Source: JASGCL01 sp965262775 (GTDB taxonomy: Bacteria > Pseudomonadota > Alphaproteobacteria > JASGCL01). Taken from it: a stretch of DNA of 64,000 nt. A program made the translations under genes and the position numbers. The notes under the pieces were generated by a model, which was not told the DNA's origin, made no database searches, and saw only the letters and a list, made by a program, of their open reading frames with translations. This document shows positions 1 through 10,149 of the stretch, one piece after another. Positions within the stretch are counted from its first letter, which is position 1. The number at the start of each line of letters is the position of its first letter. The stretch lies in assembly GCA_965262775.1 (NCBI GenBank), contig CBDHFT010000001.1:124001-188000 (forward strand). The letters are read 5' to 3'.

Positions 1-1
1 T

Positions 2-760
2 ACTTTCAAAGACGTCACCATCGCCACCGCCCCCAGCCTGGCCGCCAAAAAAATGTTAGAACAACATGGCTTAACCATACCCATGCAAACCATATCCAAC
101 GGATTGGACACCCAAGTGTTTAACCCCAACCAAAAAAATACACGGACCGAAAAAAAATATGGCTTACCCAACAAGCCAATATTATTAAGCGTCAGCAGGC
201 TTGATAAGGAAAAAGAAATGTCATTTGCCTTGGCGGGTGTCGCCCTTGCCATAAAAAAAATGATAGCCATGGGCAAAAAACCATTTCATTTTGTTGTAGC
301 GGGCGAGGGCAACGAGCTTCAAAATTTAAAAAAGCAAGCCGCGCGCGATGATGTGGCGCCCTATGTTTCATTTTTGGGGCCAATAAAAAATAGGCTGGGA
401 AAAGAATCTGACTTGCCCGCCATTTACGCCTGCGCCGATGGTTTTATCACCGCTTCGCCGATGGAATTTCAAGGCATTGCGGTGATGGAAGCCATGGCGT
501 CGGGGTTGCCCATTTTGGCGGCCAACCGTCGCGCCCTGCCCGAATTGGTTGATGATGAAAAAAATGGATTCCTGTTTGAACTTGATAGGCCTGAGGTGCT
601 TGGCGATAAAATTATCAAGATTATGGAAGATGCACCGTTAAGAAAAAAAATGGCGACGGCTAGCCTTGAAAAAATAAAACCGCATGACATTCAATCGGTG
701 GTGTCGCAATTTGAAAATATTTATAAAAAGGCCATTGCCATAAAAAAAATCGAAAAATAA
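2..760 (+). CDS. GT4-family glycosyltransferase, C-terminal part
   Basis: The reading frame is open from the left edge, so the N-terminal acceptor domain lies outside the window. What remains is the C-terminal nucleotide-sugar-binding Rossmann domain of a GT-B fold retaining glycosyltransferase. Visible landmarks are SNGLDTQVFNP just before the second domain, the SVSRLDKEK strand/turn, and the E-x7-E type region EFQGIAVMEAMASGLP followed by LPELVDDEKNGFLF, which in this family contacts the nucleotide sugar. Family members build lipopolysaccharide, capsule or glycolipids in the cytoplasm. The acceptor and the sugar cannot be deduced from this fragment. Confidence 0.9.
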   Translation, partial: TFKDVTIATAPSLAAKKMLEQHGLTIPMQTISNGLDTQVFNPNQKNTRTEKKYGLPNKPILLSVSRLDKEKEMSFALAGVALAIKKMIAMGKKPFHFVVAGEGNELQNLKKQAARDDVAPYVSFLGPIKNRLGKESDLPAIYACADGFITASPMEFQGIAVMEAMASGLPILAANRRALPELVDDEKNGFLFELDRPEVLGDKIIKIMEDAPLRKKMATASLEKIKPHDIQSVVSQFENIYKKAIAIKKIEK

Positions 761-764
761 ATAA

Positions 765-960
765 ATGACCATCGAACCCATCCTTGATTCGACCCCTTTC
801 ATACGCTGGCACCTTGCCCTGGCCATACTGGCATTCCCGCTTGGCCTATCGCACCCATCAAAAAACCATGGCGGGAATCTTTTATGGCGGCTTGTTATTG
901 GCGGGGTTCTTCACCCTGATGCCTGGGCGTTTATTATTTAATGTTCTTTTTGGTGGATAG
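765..960 (+). pseudogene. Frameshifted small membrane protein, COG5395/DUF2306-like C-terminal half
   Basis: Two overlapping frames together read as one short membrane protein. The first frame (ATG at 765) gives MTIEPILDSTPF then a hydrophobic helix ending LAFPLGLSHPS. The second gives TMAGIFYGGLLLAGFF followed by TLMPGRLLFNVLFGG and a stop at 958-960. The break falls in a run of six A at 860-865; removing one A joins the frames. From memory of the family, the joined sequence resembles the last two helices and the LPGR..H.V.FG tail of COG5395 membrane proteins, at about half their usual length. It may be a real short gene with a sequence error, or a decayed remnant. The function of the family is unknown. 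Confidence 0.4.
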
Positions 961-1003
961 AGTTTTTGCTTTTTTTATCGCGCTATTGTAAAGCAATAGG
1001 ACG

Positions 1004-2020
1004 ATGATGGTAGCAAAAACAAAACGCGTTTTCTCGGGCATTCAGCCCTCGGGCGATATTCACCTCGGCAATTACCTCGGCGCCATTAAAAATTGGGTGG
1101 GGTTACAAAACGACATGGAATGTTTGTTTTGCATCGTTGACCTGCATGCTATCACCGTTTGGCAAGACCCCGCAAGTTTAAAAAAAGCAACATTGGATTT
1201 GGCGGCAACATTGATTGCCTGCGGTATTGACCCAACCAAGCAAATTTTGTTTCACCAATCGGGCAACCCCGACCATGCCAATTTGGCGTGGGTATTTAAT
1301 TGCGTGGCGCGGTTGGGGTGGTTGAATCGCATGACTCAATTTAAGGATAAGGCAGGCAAGGACAGGGAAAAAGCATCTACGGGGTTATTCATTTACCCCA
1401 ATTTAATGGCGGCCGATATTTTGGTTTACCACGCAACCCACGTGCCCGTGGGCGAAGACCAAAAACAACATTTGGAATTGGCGCGCGATATCGCCGATAA
1501 ATTTAATCACGATTTCAACGCCCCCGATTTTTTCCCCAGCCCCGAACCGCTTATTTTGCCGGTCGCCGCGCGGGTGATGAATTTGCGCGACGGCACAAAA
1601 AAAATGTCAAAGTCTGACCCGTCGGACGCATCGCGGATTAATTTAACCGACAGCAATGACGCCATCAACGATAAAATAAAAAGGGCAAAAACCGATTCGG
1701 GCAACATGCCCGAGGGTTGGGATGGGTTAGAAGATTCCAGGCCCGAGGTCGCCAATTTAATCAGTATCGCCGCGGGGTTGTTGGGGCAAAACCCCACCGA
1801 CATTATTCCACAATGGGCGGGGAAGGATTTTTCATCGTTTAAAAAATATTTGGCGGAATTAACCGTGGAAAAATTATCACCGATAAGAGAAAAAATTGTC
1901 ATGCTGGGAAAAAATCAAGATGAATTAAAAAAAATATTGGTCAATGGTGCAACGCGCGCCGCCGCCATAAGCCACCCCATTTTGAAACGGGCGCGCGAGT
2001 TGGTTGGCTTCATTGATTAA
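1004..2020 (+). CDS. trpS: Tryptophanyl-tRNA synthetase
   Basis: A class I aminoacyl-tRNA synthetase that charges tRNA-Trp in the cytoplasm. The class I signature appears as PSGDIHLGNYLGA (HIGH equivalent at residues 20-23), and the KMSKS loop is exact at residues 200-204. The length of 338 aa is normal for bacterial TrpRS. Two ATGs stand side by side (1004 and 1007); an AGG at 998-1000 favours 1007 by spacing, so the true protein may lack the first Met. The gene is followed by a ThiF-like gene whose likely start lies 4 nt after the trpS stop, so the two are probably co-transcribed. Confidence 0.97.
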   Translation: MMVAKTKRVFSGIQPSGDIHLGNYLGAIKNWVGLQNDMECLFCIVDLHAITVWQDPASLKKATLDLAATLIACGIDPTKQILFHQSGNPDHANLAWVFNCVARLGWLNRMTQFKDKAGKDREKASTGLFIYPNLMAADILVYHATHVPVGEDQKQHLELARDIADKFNHDFNAPDFFPSPEPLILPVAARVMNLRDGTKKMSKSDPSDASRINLTDSNDAINDKIKRAKTDSGNMPEGWDGLEDSRPEVANLISIAAGLLGQNPTDIIPQWAGKDFSSFKKYLAELTVEKLSPIREKIVMLGKNQDELKKILVNGATRAAAISHPILKRARELVGFID

Positions 2021-2024
2021 ATAT

Positions 2025-2723
2025 ATGTTGTCAGACGATGCGTTACAATTATACGCGCGCCAAGTGGTTATAAAAAATATTGGCGAAGGCGGGCAAGCAC
2101 GGTTGATGCAAACCCGCGTCGCCATGATAGGGGTTGGCGGTATTGCGGGGCATTTGTTGCCATTGTTGGTGGGGTCGGGCATAAAAAAAATAACTTTGTG
2201 CGATGATGATGTGGTGGAAAAAAGCAACCTGCATCGGCAATTGATGTTTCGCAAACCCGATATTGGCAAACCGAAGGTTCTTGCCGCGCAAAGTTTTTTG
2301 CAAGCCATGGCGGATGATGTCGCCATAACTTGCCACGAAAAAAAAATTCTAACCATGGGCGATGCCGCCATGTTGGCGGACCATGATATATTGTTGGAAG
2401 GCAGCGACAATGTAGAATGCAAATTATTGGCCGACAACATAGCGCGCACAATAAAAAAACCCATTATCATTGGCGGCGCCACGGGATACGACGGTCAGGT
2501 TGGTTTTTTTTATGGCGATAAAAAACGTTACGGCGATATTTTTCAAGCGGGCGCACCCGCGGATGTTGCCAATTGCGCCACGGCGGGAATATTAAACAGC
2601 ACCCTGGCGCAGGTGGCGGGGCTGATGGCTCAATTGCTTTTTGATTATATTTTCAATCAGTCTGAAGATGCAAAATTTTTTCTGCTGAACAACGGCAAAG
2701 AGTTGCAAGAAATTGCATTATAG
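2025..2723 (+). CDS. ThiF/MoeB/HesA-family E1-like adenylyltransferase
   Basis: The protein belongs to the ubiquitin-E1-like enzymes that adenylate the C-terminal Gly-Gly of a small sulfur carrier (ThiS or MoaD). Visible elements are the dinucleotide-binding loop GVGGIAG (residues 36-42), the acidic strand LCDDDVVEKSNLHRQ that binds ATP and Mg, and a candidate catalytic Cys in ANCATAG (residue 184). The two CXXC zinc pairs found in typical MoeB and many ThiF proteins are absent; the only cysteines are isolated. The ATG at 2025 is chosen because an upstream start would overlap trpS and add residues not seen in the family. No carrier-protein gene is adjacent, so thiamine versus molybdopterin synthesis cannot be decided. 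Confidence 0.85.
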   Translation: MLSDDALQLYARQVVIKNIGEGGQARLMQTRVAMIGVGGIAGHLLPLLVGSGIKKITLCDDDVVEKSNLHRQLMFRKPDIGKPKVLAAQSFLQAMADDVAITCHEKKILTMGDAAMLADHDILLEGSDNVECKLLADNIARTIKKPIIIGGATGYDGQVGFFYGDKKRYGDIFQAGAPADVANCATAGILNSTLAQVAGLMAQLLFDYIFNQSEDAKFFLLNNGKELQEIAL

Positions 2724-2846
2724 TCATTGCGCCCCTTGTAATCTTTGCGCGGTGTTCTTAGATGATTTTTGGGGTGGGAGAAAATTTTTATTTGAGGGAC
2801 GATTTCAAATAAAACCCTAACAACTTCATTCTAAGGAGAAACATCC

Positions 2847-3143
2847 ATGAATAGTAAAAACAAACTTACCCTGCGCGCGAAGAGCAGGGTTGATGCGGCA
2901 TTAAACGGCGCGTATGAAAAATTGGACCGTGCGGTTGACCGCGTGACCCAAAGGGCCCAACGCAACATCGACAGGATCCACCAAGTGAAGGAGGATTTGC
3001 GGACGAGTCTTGACGGCGGCAAATTTAAAGCCAACATCATGAACCAAGTCGTGAACAGCAGAAAATATTTAAACGCGTCGGCTGAAAAACAAGCCGCGGC
3101 CAAGAAATTGGCGCAGGATCAATTGGCCAAATATTTTGGTTAA
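2847..3143 (+). CDS. Small charged helical protein of unknown function
   Basis: A 98-aa protein that I do not recognise. It is highly charged, without Cys or Trp, and almost entirely helix-forming, with regularly spaced Arg/Lys and hydrophobic positions through YEKLDRAVDRVTQRAQRNID that suggest an amphipathic or coiled-coil helix. A good ribosome-binding site (AAGGAGA at 2833-2839) precedes the ATG, which supports translation. There is no signal peptide or membrane segment. It stands alone, 123 nt after the ThiF-like gene, and is followed by a complex inverted repeat at 3172-3255. A nucleoid- or membrane-associated structural role is possible but unsupported. Confidence 0.7.
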   Translation: MNSKNKLTLRAKSRVDAALNGAYEKLDRAVDRVTQRAQRNIDRIHQVKEDLRTSLDGGKFKANIMNQVVNSRKYLNASAEKQAAAKKLAQDQLAKYFG

Positions 3144-3171
3144 TCGATAGCTTTCGTTTTGCAAAAACTGT

Positions 3172-3255
3172 CGGCAAGGGTTGGCCTTTGCGAAGTATTT
3201 TTTAAAACATCATCGATGTTTTAAGGATATTTTGCCCAAAAGCTAGCCCTTGCCG
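3172..3255 (+). terminator. Composite inverted repeat after the small helical protein gene
   Basis: A perfect 9-bp inverted repeat (CGGCAAGGG at 3172-3180, CCCTTGCCG at 3247-3255) encloses a second hairpin (AAAACAT at 3204-3210, ATGTTTT at 3216-3222). It sits between a plus-strand gene and the end of a convergent minus-strand gene, where a terminator or processing structure is expected. No classic T-run directly follows, so intrinsic termination is uncertain. Confidence 0.4.
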
Positions 3256-3271
3256 CAGTCATGTTTGGGCG

Positions 3272-3553
3272 TTATAAAACTTCGTATTTTCCTCGCCCTC
3301 TTTGTTTAAATAAATATTTTCCACTACTCGCACAAATACTACACCAAGCCTCTGGATTTTTCTTGTCTTTATTATGGTCGCTGTGGTCAGATGGTTGTAA
3401 TCTACTTTTGTTGGCATTAGGGTATCTAGCCATTGTCTTTTGAATAATATCTGCAGTCTTGAATATCCCATGCTTGTAAGGTTGCATCACGCTAGCAAAC
3501 CAATCATGGGTTTGCCGAGCGTATTTTGGATCTATAGTTCCTCTTCGTGCCAT
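3272..3553 (-). CDS. Small protein with a CxxC motif, possibly DUF7225-like
   Basis: The start MARRGTIDPKYA gives about 93 aa. The protein has an N-terminal helical part (HDWFASVMQPYKHGIFKTAD), then a basic segment with QPSDHSDHN, then WCSICASSGKYLF and a basic tail RGRGKY. The pattern of PSDH-N followed by Cys residues and GRGKY resembles small proteins annotated DUF7225; this is from memory and not certain. The gene lies 10 nt after the stop of the membrane-anchored gene at 3564-3977, so the two form a two-gene operon. A longer start at 3574 would overlap the upstream gene. The role is unknown. Confidence 0.6.
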   Translation of the reverse strand: MARRGTIDPKYARQTHDWFASVMQPYKHGIFKTADIIQKTMARYPNANKSRLQPSDHSDHNKDKKNPEAWCSICASSGKYLFKQRGRGKYEVL

Positions 3554-3563
3554 ATTTTTATCA

Positions 3564-3977
3564 TTACTCTTCATAAACAACGGTATTATTATTACCGATA
3601 TCAATACAATATTTTTTATATAACTCATTCATTTCGGCTCGACTGTCATAGCCCTCCACTTGCGTGAACCAAATACTATCCTTTCCTGAATCATAAGATA
3701 CGAAACGCAAAAAATAAAGACTCTTTCCATCTATGCTACGATTTACTTTACCACAAACCGCTAGCAAATTATCTGGTCTTTGAATCACTTTAATGCCCCA
3801 AAATTTTGCCGATGTAGGGTCAGTTAGTAACGCTTGTACTTCCTTCTTGGCAAAATCTACTATTTGCTTTTCTTCACTATGGAAGAGGTAAAATAAAAAT
3901 CCGCCCAAAATTATCGCCCCACCGATAATAATTAGGACGGTTAATGATTTTTTCTTAGTTTTCTTATCTCTACTCAT
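3564..3977 (-). CDS. Membrane-anchored small protein of unknown function
   Basis: A 137-aa protein. A lysine-rich start (MSRDKKTKKKS) precedes one hydrophobic helix (about residues 12-31, LTVLIIIGGAIILGGFLFYL), so it is probably anchored in the inner membrane with the C-terminal domain outside. That domain carries LLTDPTSAKFWGIKV followed by LLAVCGKVNRS. A (D)P-S-A-x-F then V-C-G-x-V-N pattern recurs in many small, mostly phage- or plasmid-borne proteobacterial proteins without known function. It is the first gene of a minus-strand pair with the CxxC protein. Nearby DNA is AT-rich and holds a MITE-like element, so recent acquisition is plausible. Confidence 0.65.
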   Translation of the reverse strand: MSRDKKTKKKSLTVLIIIGGAIILGGFLFYLFHSEEKQIVDFAKKEVQALLTDPTSAKFWGIKVIQRPDNLLAVCGKVNRSIDGKSLYFLRFVSYDSGKDSIWFTQVEGYDSRAEMNELYKKYCIDIGNNNTVVYEE

Positions 3978-4454
3978 AAGTGTTAATTAACAAAATATTT
4001 ATAATTAGGCAATAAAAATATTTACATTTTATATAAGGGAGCATCCTAATTTCCCCTGCCCTTGAAGCAAGTCCAAACATTATTTGCGATAGGAACGGCA
4101 CGGCGGTGTTTTAATAAAAAATGCCACCATGCCTCCCTTGTGACACAAGGGAAGAAGAAAATGAGGGAGGCAAGATTCATCTTGCCGACCATCATTTTCA
4201 GATAGGTTAGACCCCGCTTAAAAATTTCTTATTAGTTTTTTTTCTATCATGTCTAACCTACCCGAAAAATATACTCGTTCGCTAGGCTCACTCGTTATTT
4301 TTCTCCCTCCCTTGTATCACAAGGGAGGCTTTGCAACATTTTTTAAACCTGCTGTAAAATGGCCTACTAGGCCAAGACAAATTGTCACGCACGGGCGCAG
4401 CGCGGTGTTTTAATATTGCAATCATTGTGCGAATCATATTTATAATAATTCACA
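3978..4454. other. Intergenic region upstream of the KAP NTPase
   Basis: No gene is visible in these 477 bases. They hold the MITE-like element (4131-4329), its flanking 13-bp direct repeats and a possible promoter for the KAP gene: TATAAT at 4441-4446 with a TTGCAA 19 bp upstream (4416-4421). The start codon at 4455 follows the -10 box by only 8 bases, and no ribosome-binding site is visible, so the KAP transcript could be leaderless. Confidence 0.5.
4131..4329. mobile_element. MITE-like element with palindromic 22-bp terminal inverted repeats
   Basis: The left end (4131-4152) and the reverse complement of the right end (4308-4329) match at 21 of 22 bases, starting GCCTCCCTTGTGA. Similarity continues imperfectly for roughly another 17 bases inward. 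Each end is itself a hairpin: TCCCTTGT/ACAAGGGA at 4134-4152 and CCTCCCTTGT/ACAAGGGAGG at 4306-4328. An inner 10-bp perfect inverted repeat, TAGGTTAGAC (4203-4212) and GTCTAACCTA (4251-4260), lies in the middle. No coding capacity is seen. A 13-bp direct repeat, CGGTGTTTTAATA, occurs on both sides at 4104-4116 and 4403-4415. No transposase is present in the window. Confidence 0.55.
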
Positions 4455-5708
4455 ATGGACAAGGATTTATTACAGAGAAAAAATTCTGCTCATCAGCTTG
4501 CTGAAAAATTTTTAACATCTCCCTTTCAAACAATGATGATAGATGGGGCATGGGGCGCGGGCAAAAGTTGGCTTGCCGAAACCATGAAGAATTTTATAAG
4601 CCAAAATAAAATAGCTGATAAAAAATATAATGTTGTATGGATAGACGCCTTTGCCCATGAATTAACAGACGACCCATTATTAATTATATGGCAACATATT
4701 ATAGAAACATTTCAGATTAGAGATGAAACATCTATAAACGATATAGGACTAGCAATAGGGAAAATAATAGGCATAGCTATAGAGCGATTGCCTATCATTG
4801 GAACAACTATAAAAACAGCGGCAGAAATGTCCGCTGTGCCTCAAGAAAAAGGCTTCATTGAAAAAAAACTATCTGCCATTGCTGATATGACAGCTGGCAA
4901 AGAAGAATTACAATCTATGTTAAAAACCAAATTACCCTTGGTTATTTTTATTGATGAATTAGACCGTTGCAACCCCCATTTTGCTGTCAGATTATTTGAA
5001 AGGGTAAAACATTATTTCAATATGCCTGATATAAAAATTATTTATGTTGCTAATAAAGATATTTTATCAGGCAGTATTGCAGGTTATTACAACACAACGG
5101 GCACAAAATTTGAAGCCAGCGATTATTTAGAAAAATTTATTGATTTTACTTTCTATGTTAGCAATTTTAGTAGTTTAAGTAAGAAGACCAGAGGTTTTTT
5201 TATATCTGATTTTATTAAAAGCAAAAACCCACGCGGGAACGAATTCTTATGGAACATCGTTCCGAGTTTATTTGATATGTATGTTTTGCAACCTCGACAA
5301 ATAAAGAATATTATAAATAATATTATACTAAATTCTGCAAATATAAATAATATTACTATTTTTCTCCTATCAATTTATTTATATGCTATGAAAAATTCTG
5401 AAAATTATAAATATCTTTATAAAATTATACATGATATATATAAAGCATATGATGTAAATGATTTTAATACAAAACTTAGGAGTCTAGATTCACAACATCA
5501 CCAAACTATTGATATGCTTATTAATTTACTTGATAATAGTATAAAGATGTTTTCTACCTGCCATGGCGTGCCTGTTTCATCACTAAAAAATATAATAGAT
5601 TCTAGTGTTAATCCTGCAAAGCATCCTGATGCTCTTCCTTCCCATGGGCCAGCAGCCCTTTGGTATGCAATTGATAGTATAGAAAAAATATTTATCGTTA
5701 ATCATTAA
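4455..5708 (+). CDS. KAP-family P-loop NTPase
   Basis: A 417-aa STAND-like NTPase of the KAP family. The Walker A motif is DGAWGAGKSW (residues 30-39). Residues VVWIDAFAHEL match the conserved strand where KAP proteins carry a W-D/N-A motif. Walker B is LVIFIDELDRC (residues 162-172), with the acidic pair expected for hydrolysis. IKIIYVANKDIL then GSIAGYY follow as the sensor region. KAP NTPases are sporadic, often plasmid- or island-borne, and several are linked to phage defence; the present one is untested. No clear transmembrane insert is seen between Walker A and B, only a moderately hydrophobic stretch at about residues 97-118. The gene is AT-rich, stands alone beside a MITE-like element, and abuts the end of the rRNA operon. 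Confidence 0.9.
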   Translation: MDKDLLQRKNSAHQLAEKFLTSPFQTMMIDGAWGAGKSWLAETMKNFISQNKIADKKYNVVWIDAFAHELTDDPLLIIWQHIIETFQIRDETSINDIGLAIGKIIGIAIERLPIIGTTIKTAAEMSAVPQEKGFIEKKLSAIADMTAGKEELQSMLKTKLPLVIFIDELDRCNPHFAVRLFERVKHYFNMPDIKIIYVANKDILSGSIAGYYNTTGTKFEASDYLEKFIDFTFYVSNFSSLSKKTRGFFISDFIKSKNPRGNEFLWNIVPSLFDMYVLQPRQIKNIINNIILNSANINNITIFLLSIYLYAMKNSENYKYLYKIIHDIYKAYDVNDFNTKLRSLDSQHHQTIDMLINLLDNSIKMFSTCHGVPVSSLKNIIDSSVNPAKHPDALPSHGPAALWYAIDSIEKIFIVNH

Positions 5709-5762
5709 ATTTTGTATAGGAATTATGTGAAATCATTGTGTGCCCAACTGGGGGCAAGTTTG

Positions 5763-5778
5763 GCGCAAATATTTGCGC
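5763..5778. repeat. Perfect 16-bp palindrome between the KAP gene and 5S rRNA
   Basis: GCGCAAATATTTGCGC reads identically on both strands. It lies between the converging KAP NTPase gene and the 5S gene. A second short stem, TGCCC/GGGCA, precedes it near 5741-5757. These could end transcription from either side, although neither has a clear T-run; a protein-binding palindrome is an alternative. Confidence 0.4.
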
Positions 5779-5803
5779 ATATATTGTATAAATTGCAATC
5801 TGA

Positions 5804-5925
5804 AGGCTAGGCGGCGACCTACTCTCCCATTGCCTTAAGACATAGTACCATCGGCGCGGGAACATTTCACTTCCGAGTTCGAAATGGGATCGGGTGCTTT
5901 GCGTTCCGCCATTACCACCAAGCCA
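5804..5925 (-). rRNA. rrf: 5S ribosomal RNA
   Basis: Read on the minus strand it contains the 5S landmarks: GGCTTGGTGG pairs with the 3-prime CCTAGCC to form helix I, followed by CCCGATCCCATTTCGAAC and CTCGGAAGTGAAA, with a 3-prime half GGTACTATGTC...GGGAGAGTAGGTCGCCGCC. The length of about 120 nt is normal. It is the last gene of the rRNA operon. The ends are set by the helix I pairing and may be off by a few bases. Confidence 0.95.
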
Positions 5926-6123
5926 TCGGATTGCAATTTATCAATATTATTATGAAACAAAACCAAAAAATCCTTTTACTGAGCAATGAAATTGCGAATG
6001 ATAGGTTAGAAAAAATCTAACCCAAATATATGCAACCCATGCACACAAATTTGTATATAAATTTGTGTATCATAACAAAAACCTGCCTTTGCAGTTAAGA
6101 AAAGATGGTCTTTATTATATGAA
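5926..6123 (-). other. 23S-5S spacer with two hairpins
   Basis: The spacer between 23S and 5S contains GGTTAGA/TCTAACC (6004-6022, five-A loop) and ACACAAAT/ATTTGTGT (6043-6068). They are likely rRNA processing stems recognised by RNase III. No tRNA is present here, although some alphaproteobacteria place tRNA-fMet after 5S. Confidence 0.5.
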
Positions 6124-8890
<2,767 letters not shown>

Positions 8891-9445
8891 AAATTTCTGC
8901 AAACAAATTTTCATTCGTTCGCCATATTTGAACTGTTTCATTATCATCAACATATTTTGCAACATGTTTTTGACAACGACTTAATCATCTAGTTCTTCAT
9001 TTAAAAACCATCTTTCTTAACTGAAAGGGCAAGTTTGCAAACCTGTTATTCCTTTTCAGGAGAGATGAAAATTTCGTCTTCATCCCTTCACTTAAGAAGA
9101 TTTTTTCTTATTGTTATTTGACATGAGTTGCATAATGTATCTTTGTTAAGTTATTGCGCAACATCATTGGTTATTAAAAACAACCAAGACCTCGCGCAAC
9201 CTATAAAAAAGTCACTCGCAATTCATTGCTCAGCAAAAGAATTTTTTGTTCTATTTGCTTCACATAATTCCTATAAACGATATTCAAAAACTTTGTTTTT
9301 TGTTTTTTGTTAAAAACAAAATGACGACAGCGTTAAAAACGCCGCCGTTATTTTGCATTATAACTGACGAAAGTCATTTGTATGGCCTTCGCTATCCCAT
9401 GTTTATTATACCAATGTAATTGGCCAATGCCCCACAACCAATGTT
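8891..9445 (-). other. tRNA-Ala to 23S spacer
   Basis: This is 555 bases of AT-rich internal transcribed spacer. I see no gene. One clear local feature is the stem GATGAA/TTCATC around 9064-9084 with the loop AATTTCGTC. The rest is presumably processing and antitermination sequence, but I could not identify a boxA with confidence. Confidence 0.5.
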
Positions 9446-9521
9446 TGGTGGAGCATAACGGATTCGAACCGATGACCTCCTGCTTGCAAAGCAGGCGCTC
9501 TACCAACTGAGCTAATGCCCC
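9446..9521 (-). tRNA. tRNA-Ala (TGC)
   Basis: Cloverleaf read on the minus strand: acceptor GGGGCAT/ATGCTCC, D arm AGCTCAGTTGGTAGAGC, anticodon stem-loop CCTGCTTTGCAAGCAGG with anticodon TGC, T arm GGTTCGAATCC, and an encoded CCA (9446-9448). It is the second tRNA of the operon spacer, proximal to 23S. Confidence 0.98.
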
Positions 9522-9522
9522 A

Positions 9523-9660
9523 ATATAATTGGCGAAAACCGCTATTCGCGGCGTTCGCAAACCCTTATTTCTTTATATTATTCGCGCGAAATAAATTCGC
9601 ACGAATAGCAAAAGGCAATGCTTCACTTTTTCCATGGCAATGTTCGCAAACCATTTTTAC
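9523..9660 (-). repeat. Spacer repeat block, copy 2 (5-prime of tRNA-Ala)
   Basis: This block upstream of tRNA-Ala resembles the block upstream of tRNA-Ile (10728-10865). Shared landmarks, in plus-strand order, are ATATAATTG, the hairpin CCGC...GCGG, GGCGTT, CCTTATTTC, AATAAAT.CGCA and TTCACTTT/CTCACTTT. On the minus strand both copies encode a similar peptide ending: GKSEALP in one and GESEADP in the other, each followed by R and an A-N dipeptide near a Lys-rich end. The two blocks bracket the tRNA-Ile plus DUF1761 cassette. Confidence 0.5.
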
Positions 9661-10082
9661 ATGGCTAACAAGCGATAAACCAGGGCTATCACTATCATGG
9701 CCACCAAACGGTAAGCACAATTTGTAAAGGTAACGCGAAAGGTTCGGCTTTCCCACATATGGCTGGAAACATAAAGATTATGAGTTCCAACGATATAAAG
9801 AAGTGTCCAACCCCAAAACCCATTACCACGCTCGGCATCAATCGAAACGATCAATCCCAAAATCCAAACTTTTAAGAAAACCAAAACGGCTTCATAAACA
9901 TAAGGATTAAGCGGCCAAAAGGGCGATGTTTTTATAACGGTCGGTTTATAGCGGGTGTTAACCCCCAAAAACCTGCCGAAAGCAAATGGCGCAAACCAAA
10001 TGGCTTCAATTGCCACATAAATGACAAAGGCAACCACCAACCAAACCCAAGAGAATGGCAAATAAGGAAAAGCTATATTCAT
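9657..10082 (-). CDS. Small DUF1761-like membrane protein inside the rRNA operon
   Basis: A 141-aa protein with four predicted hydrophobic helices (about residues 10-32, 58-80, 90-105 and 120-140). The first helix contains VIYVAIEAIWFAPFAFGRFLG, which mirrors the IVIGTIWFGPLFGEIF signature of the neighbouring DUF1761 gene, so the two are probably divergent relatives. The remainder is less typical, with RYKPTVIKTSPFWPLNP after helix 1. The ATG is preceded by CGGAGACAAGA, a good ribosome-binding site. It lies 67 nt downstream of the DUF1761 gene on the same strand as the rRNAs, between tRNA-Ile and tRNA-Ala, so it must be read through by the rRNA transcript. The function is unknown. Confidence 0.8.
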   Translation of the reverse strand: MNIAFPYLPFSWVWLVVAFVIYVAIEAIWFAPFAFGRFLGVNTRYKPTVIKTSPFWPLNPYVYEAVLVFLKVWILGLIVSIDAERGNGFWGWTLLYIVGTHNLYVSSHMWESRTFRVTFTNCAYRLVAMIVIALVYRLLAM

Positions 10083-10149
10083 TCTTGTCTCCGTTAATCT
10101 ATTGTTATCTTTAAGACACTATAGGCCAAATCACGATGGGAAGCCACCA

